NCBI GenBank assembly: GCA_030424705.1
Contig: JAUHWJ010000010.1
Location: 1 to 13,594, forward strand
Reading direction: 5' to 3'
Origin: Alphaproteobacteria bacterium
GTDB lineage: Bacteria; Pseudomonadota; Alphaproteobacteria; Rhodobacterales; Rhodobacteraceae
DNA length: 13,594 bases
Below, piece after piece: positions 1-5,720 of this stretch. Position 1 is the first letter of the stretch, and each line of letters starts with the position of its first letter. Below the pieces are notes generated by a model. It made no database searches and was not told the origin of the DNA. It worked only from the letters and a program-made list of their open reading frames with translations. Position numbers and translations under genes: made by a program.

Positions 1-700
1 ACGGCTCGTACGGAAGAAATCGTCTGAATGGAGATGACGCCAAAAAATCCCGGGATCTTGTTCGACGTGTTCATTTGCCCCGGATGCCTTCCGGAAACCA
101 AAGGCGCGTGGTTCTGATACGCGTATTCGGCGCGAACACGGCGTCGTCGGTTTCGTCATTCACGCAGATCGTGGGGCTGCGGCTGTTCGCCAGCGCCCGC
201 ACCCCGTCGAGATACCCTTCGCCGCTTCAAGAGGTGACGAAGGCGCATCGCTGGGACGCTACGGTCCGGGCGTTCACGCGCAGCGCGCCGAAATCGTATC
301 GCGGACCGCCCTGCTAAGCGGGCGGCGACGCCGACGGAACGTCGGGAGGCCGCCGCAAGCGCGCCTTCAGGACCGGATCGCCGCAACGATACGAGAGCCG
401 CGCGCCCGCGGAAGCCGCTGCGGTCGCGAGCGCCGGCGACGAACGGGAGACCGGCCCGACCAAATGGACCGTCCAGTATCCCGCTCCAGGGGCGAACCGG
501 CCGGCGCGCAGGGAAGGCGACGCCGGCTCGCTCGCCCTCTCGCGAAGCGGGCCGGAAGGCCCCGTCGCGTGAACGAAGGGAGCAGCCACCCTTCGCGCGC
601 TACACGCGCGAACCCCGACGGATCCGCCCTTTCGTCCAACGCGAGGGTCATTCCGTCCTGCCGACCGGACAGGGCCGCACGACGCAACGCGCCTGTCATG
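1..700. other. GC-rich region with no supported gene
   Basis: No frame on either strand gives a protein I recognise or one with convincing amino-acid composition. The open frames are Arg/Pro/Ala-rich, as expected from out-of-frame reading of GC-rich DNA. Two structures stand out: a perfect 8-bp inverted repeat at 592-612, and a minus-strand stretch at 71-226 that reads like the end of a protein but has stops in the same frame at both ends. The region may be intergenic sequence or the remains of decayed genes upstream of the T6SS locus. Confidence 0.6.
592..612. repeat. Perfect 8-bp inverted repeat (hairpin)
   Basis: The arms TTCGCGCG (592-599) and CGCGCGAA (605-612) are exact reverse complements around the 5-base loop CTACA. 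No T-run follows on either strand, so it is not a standard intrinsic terminator. It could be a protein-binding site, an RNA hairpin, or chance in GC-rich DNA. Confidence 0.4.
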
Positions 701-960
701 CACATCAATTATTTATCAAGGAACGACATGAATTTGGCGGTGAGGCCGATTATTCTGTCATTTAGATGTATAGATATACCGGTAACTATTGCACCGCCAC
801 TCGATTCGTGAAGCGACTTATTATTAATAAAGTTCATTTCGCTCGCAGCAATAATGACCGAGCCTACAGGCTTTCTGAAAGAGAAATTCTGCTGAATGTC
901 GTTCATCAGCAGCACTTGAAGAAGCGACACGATTTCCCCAGAGGCAGCGTCCAGTCCAAC
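700..960. other. AT-rich island between GC-rich blocks
   Basis: Base composition drops visibly here, with runs such as TTATTATTAATAAAG near 820-834 and AATTATTTATC near 707-717. Both neighbouring blocks are strongly GC-rich. Such islands upstream of T6SS accessory genes often mark acquired DNA or regulatory sequence. No insertion-sequence ends, tRNA or recombinase could be seen. The only open frame worth mentioning is the small minus-strand ORF at 709-930. Confidence 0.5.
709..930 (-). CDS. Possible small protein of unknown function (73 aa)
   Basis: This is a 73-residue frame starting with GTG at 930-928. A GGGGA stretch (936-940) lies 4 bases upstream and could serve as a ribosome binding site. 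An in-frame ATG at 906 is an alternative start. The translation has mixed composition (SLLQVLLMNDIQQNF near the start, GLTAKFMSFLDK at the end) rather than the Arg/Pro bias of shadow frames. It has no signal peptide or recognised domain. Codon use is far more AT-rich than in the T6SS genes, which would suit transferred DNA. It lies downstream of, and parallel to, the gene at 1046-1654. A plus-strand frame (766-981) overlaps it, so its reality is uncertain. I do not recognise it. Confidence 0.25.
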   Translation of the reverse strand: MSLLQVLLMNDIQQNFSFRKPVGSVIIAASEMNFINNKSLHESSGGAIVTGISIHLNDRIIGLTAKFMSFLDK

Positions 961-1045
961 CCACGATCCTGGTCAATATGACGGGCCCGAGCGAAAAGGC
1001 CGAGCGCGTGAGTGCGGTGGATTGAACCGCCCGGGCCCGGGCCGG

Positions 1046-1654
1046 CTAGCGCGGGGCGGGACCGGCGCGCGAAACAGCCGGGCCGCCGGCCGGCGGCGCC
1101 TGGCGGCGGCCTGTCAGGTCCTTTCCCGGTCCCGGCGCCGGCGTGGCGTTTCGCTCCGGCACCGGGACCGATACGACGCCCCCGCCGCCCCCCGTTCCGG
1201 GAAGGCCAGGCCGCGCCAGCTCGGGCGCGGCGAGCGGCCGGTGGTCGCGCTGGAGCGTCCGCTGCTGCGCGAGACCGCCGAGCTGCAGGTTCTGCCACGG
1301 CACGAACCGGTCTTCCGGCAGCTTCGCCCGCTCCCGGAAGGCGGCGATCGGCTGGTATGTGCCGGAATAGTTGCTCCACCAGGCGACGCGGCCCCGCTCG
1401 AACCGGACGGTCCCCGCATAGACGACGGGCGCGCCCGCCGCGAGGTCGGCATGAGCGAGACCCGCCGAGATCAGGAGCCGGGAGCGGTTCGGGGCCCCGC
1501 CCTGCACGCGCACGAAGTTGTAGGCGCCGTCCGGCGCCGCGCCGCGCCGATCGCCTCCTCCGGCGAGGCCGAACTCGCCGCTGCGCCGCGCCTCGACCTC
1601 GAAACCGGCAGGCGCGGCCCTGCCGGGCCGCCAGTTTTGCGCGAGACTGTTCAT
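1046..1654 (-). CDS. Uncharacterised protein with SGxY-P motif; candidate T6SS cargo or accessory
   Basis: This 202-residue protein is read divergently from the PAAR-like gene. I chose the ATG at 1654 over the one at 1666 because GAAGG (1660-1664) sits 5 bases before it. Residues 43-120 look like a small folded domain, with YNFVRVQG, then a beta-rich stretch VVYAGTVRFERGRV, then WSNYSGTYQPI (93-103) and FVPWQNLQL. The motif resembles the N-x-S-G-H-Y-x-P signature I know from uncharacterised and toxin-like bacterial proteins, with Thr in place of His. Residues 134-202 form a Gly/Pro/Arg-rich tail that is probably disordered. Codons are strongly GC-ending, as in the T6SS genes. There is no signal peptide, membrane segment or recognisable catalytic motif. 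Its place next to a DUF4280 gene suggests a T6SS cargo, adaptor or immunity-type partner, but this is inference. Confidence 0.7.
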   Translation of the reverse strand: MNSLAQNWRPGRAAPAGFEVEARRSGEFGLAGGGDRRGAAPDGAYNFVRVQGGAPNRSRLLISAGLAHADLAAGAPVVYAGTVRFERGRVAWWSNYSGTYQPIAAFRERAKLPEDRFVPWQNLQLGGLAQQRTLQRDHRPLAAPELARPGLPGTGGGGGVVSVPVPERNATPAPGPGKDLTGRRQAPPAGGPAVSRAGPAPR

Positions 1655-1659
1655 CGTGG

Positions 1660-1664
1660 CCTTC
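1660..1664 (-). promoter_or_regulatory. Ribosome binding site that decides the 1654 start
   Basis: Read on the minus strand, GAAGG followed by CCACG precedes the ATG at 1654 with a 5-base spacer. The upstream ATG at 1666 has no such site and would overlap this one. The shorter protein beginning MNSLAQNW is therefore preferred. Confidence 0.5.
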
Positions 1665-1745
1665 ATATACTAGCCTAAAGGTTGAGCATACGCGCGATGA
1701 CGGCGCCAGCCAATCGCCTTGGCGGGGCGCCACCGGGGAGGGACG

Positions 1746-2135
1746 ATGCCTTTGCTGATGGTGACCGGCGGCGCGATGGCATGCAGTTTCGGGGCGGCGC
1801 CCAGCACGTTCTCCGCGACAGGCGCCGCCGCGACACAGGGCGACGGGCCGGCGGCGGGAACGATCATGGACAATGCGCCCATGGCCAACATCCCGCCCTT
1901 CGGCATGTGCTCCAGCCTCGGCAACCCGACGGTGGCGGCGGCGACGGCGGCGGCGCTGGGCGCGCTCACGCCACAGCCCTGCATTCCCGCGACGGCTGCG
2001 CCGTGGACGCCGGGCTCGGCGACGATCACGATCGGCGGCGTCCCGGCCTTACATGACGGATGCACGCTGACCTGCTCCTATGGCGGGGTCATCACCGTCA
2101 GCTTCGCGGGCCAGCCGACCGTTTCGATCTCATAG
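1746..2135 (+). CDS. DUF4280 family PAAR-like protein (T6SS spike tip)
   Basis: This 129-residue protein matches the DUF4280 (PAAR-like) pattern I know. It begins MPLLMVTGGAMACSFGAAPS, continues with a TIMDNAPMANIPPFGMC block (39-55), then SLGNPTVAAATAAALG (57-72), then PCIPATAAPWTPGS (78-91), and ends in a Gly-rich beta segment GGVITVSFAGQ. Family members are thought to form a cone that caps VgrG and helps load effectors. Cysteines at 13, 55, 79, 106 and 110 could help bind metal or stabilise the fold. The ATG at 1746 is preferred over a TTG at 1719 because GGGGAGGG lies just upstream and the family start matches. There is no C-terminal toxin extension, so any effector would have to be a separate protein. 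The divergent gene beginning at 1654 is the obvious candidate. Confidence 0.9.
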   Translation: MPLLMVTGGAMACSFGAAPSTFSATGAAATQGDGPAAGTIMDNAPMANIPPFGMCSSLGNPTVAAATAAALGALTPQPCIPATAAPWTPGSATITIGGVPALHDGCTLTCSYGGVITVSFAGQPTVSIS

Positions 2136-2285
2136 CCAGGCGGAAACTGGAGTTTTGAATTAAGATAACGCTACTATCGGTTGATTTATTTAATTTAATG
2201 TGGATTACTCCGGTTTCGCGTCAGCGTCGTATCGCAGGCCTGCGCACAACCATGAGGTCGATTCGGGCTGAAACGGAGAGGGTGG
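2136..2285 (+). promoter_or_regulatory. AT-rich spacer, likely promoter region of the main T6SS operon
   Basis: These 150 bases between the PAAR-like gene and the SPOR gene are AT-rich at 2150-2205, unlike the coding DNA on each side. A weak sigma-70-like arrangement is TTGATT (2181-2186), 17 bases, ATTACT (2204-2209). No clear sigma-54 motif (TGGC-N8-TGC) was found. A 4-bp stem (CCAG/CTGG at 2136-2150) followed by TTTT lies just after the PAAR-like stop but is too weak to call a terminator. As the first sizeable gap before six coupled genes, it is the best place for the operon promoter. Confidence 0.4.
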
Positions 2286-3083
2286 GTGGAGATGTCGGTC
2301 CCTGAAGGCGTCGCGACGCGATGGGTGGTGGTCGGCCTCGCCGGAACGGTTGTCACCTCCATCCTTTTCGGCGCCGTCCTGACGCTCCTTGTCGTCGGAT
2401 CACCCGAGGGGCGGGCCGAGCCGGAAGGCGCTGTCGCCAAGGCGGCGGGGCCGGATGCGGGCGCGCCGCCTGCAGCGGAGATCGCCGCGGCGGAGCCTGA
2501 GGCGGACCCTGAAGCAAGGGCAGCGACGGACAATGCGGCGCCGTCGCGGCCAGCCCCTGCGGCCGAGGCCCCGCCCGCGGCGGCGGCGCCTGCGCCCGCC
2601 GCGCCCCGCATCGCGGAACCGGAACCGGCGCCGGTGGCCTCCCTCCCTCCGCCACCAGCGGTCGAGCCGCCGTCGCCTTCAGCTCCCGACCGCGCCGCGG
2701 CCGCGCCGGCGGAAGCGGAGCCCGGGAGCGTGGCGGCCGCCGCAGATTCGGCCCCCGGTGGCGCCGCCGTCCCGACGGCCGCCGCGCCGGCGCCCGCGCC
2801 GCGGCCTGCTCCGCCCGCCACCCGCGTCGCCGCGCTCGCGGCGGCGACGGAGCCGGGCGGCTACGCCTTGCAGGTCGGCGCGTTCCGTGAAGCCGGGAAT
2901 GCGTCGGATTTCGCGGCAGAACTGGCCTCCGCCGGCTTCGCGCCCGAACTCGCCGCCCGCGGACCCTGGTCCATCGTCACGGTCGGCCCCTATCGCAGCG
3001 CCGCGGAAGCGTCGGAGGCCTCCGGCGCGATCCGGCGCGCCTTCGGCGTCTCTCCCATCCTCCGCTCGCTGGAGGCGCGATGA
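2286..3083 (+). CDS. Inner-membrane SPOR-domain protein at the head of the T6SS operon
   Basis: This 265-residue protein has three parts. There is one membrane helix (about 13-37). A low-complexity Ala/Pro/Glu linker (about 40-190) follows, long enough to span the periplasm. The C-terminal SPOR domain (about 191-262) begins with the hallmark YALQVGAF and has WSIVTVGPYRSAAEA later. SPOR domains bind peptidoglycan strands stripped of stem peptides and are best known from cell-division proteins. The predicted topology is N-in with SPOR in the periplasm. GGAGAG (2275-2280) precedes a GTG at 2286 by 5 bases. An in-frame ATG at 2292 is an alternative start, shortening the protein by two residues. 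The stop overlaps the next gene by 4 bp, so co-translation is likely. In this context it may tether the T6SS membrane complex to the cell wall, a role TagL or OmpA-like TssL extensions play elsewhere. Confidence 0.88.
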   Translation: MEMSVPEGVATRWVVVGLAGTVVTSILFGAVLTLLVVGSPEGRAEPEGAVAKAAGPDAGAPPAAEIAAAEPEADPEARAATDNAAPSRPAPAAEAPPAAAAPAPAAPRIAEPEPAPVASLPPPPAVEPPSPSAPDRAAAAPAEAEPGSVAAAADSAPGGAAVPTAAAPAPAPRPAPPATRVAALAAATEPGGYALQVGAFREAGNASDFAAELASAGFAPELAARGPWSIVTVGPYRSAAEASEASGAIRRAFGVSPILRSLEAR

Positions 3084-3514
3084 TGCGCACCGCCCTCGCG
3101 CTCGCGCTCGGCTTCGCCTGCTCCGGATGCGCGGCGATCTGCGGCCTCGACGCGCGCGGCTCGGTCGAGATCGTCGCCGACCCGTTCGCCAACGACCAAT
3201 CCGCCATCGCGGTCGACGTCGTCGCGGTAAGGGGCGACGCGATGGCGGCGAAGCTCGCGGACCTCTCCGCCGGCCAGTATTTCGTCGCCCGGGAGCAGAT
3301 CCGGCGCGATTCCTCGGGCAGCATCGCGATTTCGGGCTGGGAGATCGCGCCCGGTCAGAGTGTCGGCCCGGAATCGGTCTCCTTCGAATGCGGGGTGGAC
3401 GCCGTCTTCGTCTTCGCAAGCTACCGCACGCCCGGAGTTCATCGCATGAGGCTTCCCGATCTCGACGACGTGCGCATCCTTCTCGGGCCTGACGGTTTCG
3501 AGGTGTCGCAATGA
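3080..3514 (+). CDS. tssJ: Small lipoprotein, probable TssJ-type outer-membrane component
   Basis: This 144-residue protein has a short Arg-containing hydrophobic leader and a lipobox-like CSGC ending at Cys17. Cys at the -3 position is unusual, where Leu is typical. The mature part (about 128 residues) looks beta-rich and includes AIAVDVVAVRGDAMAAKLADL, then SAGQYFVAREQ, then a WEIAPGQS turn and a VDAVFVFASYR strand. The Pro-Gly turn followed by a strand recalls TssJ, the outer-membrane lipoprotein that binds the periplasmic end of TssM. Size, lipobox and its place immediately before tssK support that role. It is divergent, so the assignment rests partly on context. The start is one of two adjacent ATGs (3080 or 3083) after GGAGG (3071-3075). 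The 4-bp overlaps on both sides imply coupled translation. Confidence 0.65.
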   Translation: MMRTALALALGFACSGCAAICGLDARGSVEIVADPFANDQSAIAVDVVAVRGDAMAAKLADLSAGQYFVAREQIRRDSSGSIAISGWEIAPGQSVGPESVSFECGVDAVFVFASYRTPGVHRMRLPDLDDVRILLGPDGFEVSQ

Positions 3515-4950
3515 GCGCGGATCATGTGCGGAGGCGCGCCGACGACGCGGACGTGAGCGCCGCCGCCGTGCCGGACGCCGTCCAGTGGTCGGAGGGCATG
3601 CTGCTCGCCCCGCAGCATTTCCAGCAGGATGCGAAACGCGACGAGATGGCGGCGAGTTATCGCCTCCGGGCGACACGGCCCTATGCCTGGGGCGTACGGG
3701 ACATCGCCTTCGATCTCGATGCGGCGGCGGAAGGCTTGGTCAGGCTGAGCAGGCTCGACGCCTTGATGCCGGACGGGCTGATCGTCGCCTTCCGGGATGA
3801 CGCGGATGGCGAGGAGGCGCTGGAAATCGGCCTGAACGAGGGGGAGACCGCCGAGATCAAGGGAGACGTCTGGATCCATGTCGGCGTCGCGGCGCATTCC
3901 GGCGAAGTGGCGGGCTCCGGCGCGCTCCGGCGGTTCGTTTCCCTCGAAGGCGCGCCGGAGAAGGACGAGAACGACGAGGCGCTGGAGGAGACGGTCGCCC
4001 GCCTGAGGCCGCGGCTTCGCCTCTTCGCCTCGGCCTCGCCCCGCCTGAAACTGCCGAACATCCACTCGATCCCGATCGCCCATGTCAGGCGAGAGGGAAC
4101 GGCGGTGCGGATGCTGGACTACGCTCCACCCTGCCTTAAGGTCCGCGCCGGAACCCTTCTGCACGAGGCCGCCTCAGGCGTCGTCAGCGTCGTCCGTCAG
4201 GCGATAGATGCGATCACGGGGTCACAGCGCTCCCCCGAGGCGGCGGGCCTCTATCTGAGCGCGGATCCGCTCGACGGCGCGCGGGTTCTGATGCCGCCAT
4301 TGCCGCGGCTCGCGGCGCTGATCGACAGCGACGAGGCGCCGCCCTTCGAGCTCTATCTCTCGCTCTGCGACATGCTCGGGGCCGCAGCGACTCTCGACCA
4401 CGACCTCGCGCCGCCCACGGCGCGGCCCTATGATCACCGCGGCGCGCTGGCCTGTTTCCGCGAAATCGCCGGGCGGATCGAAGAGGCCGTAGGTCGGCTC
4501 GGCCCGCGCCATGACTTACTCAAGCTGGAGCGCGAGGGCGCGGGCCTTTTCCGCCTGCCGCGCGACGAGGAGACGCCAGGTGCGCCGTTCTTCCTCGTGC
4601 TCTTCCCCGCCGCCGGGCAGAGCGTGGAGGCGACCGCGGCCTGGTTCCTCGCCGCCGGGGTCGCGGACGAAGCCCGGATGGAGGATGTGCTCCTCAGCCG
4701 GGTCCTCGGCGCCGGGCGCCGCGCCGTCGACTGGCGCGAGCGCGCGCTCATCGCCGTGCCGCGCGGCGCGGTCGCCTTCGAGATCGGGGCCGGGAAGGAC
4801 CAGAGCGGACGCGAGGCCCTCGCGCCGCGCGGGCGCGCAGATCCGGAGGGCGCGCTCCGCCCGCGGCTCGAGATCCGGCATCCGGACGGCGCCGACGTTC
4901 CGGGCGAGCCCGGCCTCGTCTGCCTCGCACGGGAGCGGACGCGCGAATGA
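3511..4950 (+). CDS. tssK: T6SS baseplate subunit TssK
   Basis: This 479-residue protein carries the near-invariant N-terminal TssK signature VQWSEGMLLAPQHFQQ (24-39). TssK trimers link the TssFG baseplate wedge to the cytoplasmic parts of TssL and TssM, so the protein is cytosolic at the inner membrane. The length is slightly above the usual 440-460. The extra length includes about 20 polar residues before the signature (MSADHVRRRADDADVSAAAV). No membrane segment is present. The ATG start overlaps the lipoprotein stop in an ATGA, and its own stop overlaps tssL the same way. TssK, TssL and TssM being adjacent and coupled fits their direct contacts in the assembled machine. Confidence 0.97.
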   Translation: MSADHVRRRADDADVSAAAVPDAVQWSEGMLLAPQHFQQDAKRDEMAASYRLRATRPYAWGVRDIAFDLDAAAEGLVRLSRLDALMPDGLIVAFRDDADGEEALEIGLNEGETAEIKGDVWIHVGVAAHSGEVAGSGALRRFVSLEGAPEKDENDEALEETVARLRPRLRLFASASPRLKLPNIHSIPIAHVRREGTAVRMLDYAPPCLKVRAGTLLHEAASGVVSVVRQAIDAITGSQRSPEAAGLYLSADPLDGARVLMPPLPRLAALIDSDEAPPFELYLSLCDMLGAAATLDHDLAPPTARPYDHRGALACFREIAGRIEEAVGRLGPRHDLLKLEREGAGLFRLPRDEETPGAPFFLVLFPAAGQSVEATAAWFLAAGVADEARMEDVLLSRVLGAGRRAVDWRERALIAVPRGAVAFEIGAGKDQSGREALAPRGRADPEGALRPRLEIRHPDGADVPGEPGLVCLARERTRE

Positions 4951-5720
4951 TCCCGGGCCCGGACATCACGCGCGACGGGCGCGACGGGCTCCGGGCCTTC
5001 CAGGCCGTCGCCGCGGCGCTCGAAACGGTGGAGCGGGCGGCGCGGGCCGGCGGCGCGCCCGCCGCCCCGAGGGAGGCGGCTGAGACCGTCTTCGCCGCGA
5101 TCCGCCGGGTCCTGATCGACCACGGCGCCCCCGCCGCCTTCGACGGAAGGTCAGGCGATGGCGACCCGGCCTATGTCCTCGCCTGCTACGCCGACGAGGC
5201 GCTGCTGCACCATATCGACTGGAACGGGCGGGACGTTTGGTCCGAGACCCTGTTCGAGCGGACGCTTTTCGGTTCGCGCGTCGCCGGCGACAGGATCTTC
5301 GCGATGGCGGAGAGCGCGGCGACGGGCGCGAAGGCGGTGCGGGACGATCTTCTCGCCGTCCTCTTTCTCGCCCTCTCATGCGGCTTTCGGGGCAAGTATC
5401 GGGGCAGTGACGACAGGGGCGCGATCCGGGCGCTCGCGCAGAAGCTTTATGAGCGGATGATGGAGCGCCCGCCGCCGCAGGCGCTTTCGTTCCGGGAGCA
5501 TCTCGGCGCGGCCTATGGCGAACCCTTCGAGGAGCCGCGCCGGGCGGGCGCGCCGGACTGGCGGCGCTGGACCTGGGCTCCGGTCGCGGCGGCGATTGTC
5601 TGGCTCGCTCTGTCGCAGGGCCTCTGGTCCTGGAGAAACCACGAGGTAAGCAAGACCTCCGATTCGATCCTCGACATCGCGGCGGAGATGACGGCGCCGG
5701 CGGCGGGGGAAAGGCGGTGA
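4947..5720 (+). CDS. tssL: T6SS inner-membrane protein TssL (DotU/IcmH family)
   Basis: This 257-residue protein is TssL of the short type. The cytoplasmic helical domain carries the family motifs YADEALLHHIDW (81-92), FERTLFGSRVAGDRIF (103-118) and CGFRGKYRG (145-153). A single C-terminal membrane helix (about 209-227) is followed by only about 30 periplasmic residues, so there is no OmpA-like peptidoglycan-binding domain. TssL is a tail-anchored partner of TssM and docks TssK at the membrane. ATGA overlap with tssK and GTGA overlap with tssM show tight coupling. The missing cell-wall domain makes the upstream SPOR protein a candidate substitute anchor. Confidence 0.96.
   Translation: MIPGPDITRDGRDGLRAFQAVAAALETVERAARAGGAPAAPREAAETVFAAIRRVLIDHGAPAAFDGRSGDGDPAYVLACYADEALLHHIDWNGRDVWSETLFERTLFGSRVAGDRIFAMAESAATGAKAVRDDLLAVLFLALSCGFRGKYRGSDDRGAIRALAQKLYERMMERPPPQALSFREHLGAAYGEPFEEPRRAGAPDWRRWTWAPVAAAIVWLALSQGLWSWRNHEVSKTSDSILDIAAEMTAPAAGERR

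Noticed and set aside
464..811. 115-aa plus-strand frame upstream of the effector-like pair
   Set aside because: Arg-rich with no recognisable domain; it crosses the composition break between the GC-rich block and the AT-rich island without any change suggesting a real gene.
1666..1671. TATACT between the divergent genes as a -10 box for the PAAR-like gene
   Set aside because: The nearest TTGC-type -35 candidate is about 23 bases upstream, beyond usual spacing, and lies inside the opposite gene.
906..1758. Long open frames on both strands over the SGxY-P gene (248 aa plus, 275 aa minus)
   Set aside because: They are Arg/Pro/Ala-rich shadow translations of the GC-rich gene at 1046-1654, which alone has balanced composition, a ribosome site and a recognisable motif.
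2136..2156. Possible terminator after the PAAR-like gene (CCAG/CTGG stem then TTTT)
   Set aside because: The stem is only 4 bp with a 7-base loop, too weak to call.
2400..2860. Repeat-like GC-rich DNA in the SPOR gene as a tandem repeat or assembly artefact
   Set aside because: It encodes an Ala/Pro/Glu linker without a regular repeat unit, normal for long periplasmic linkers in GC-rich genomes.
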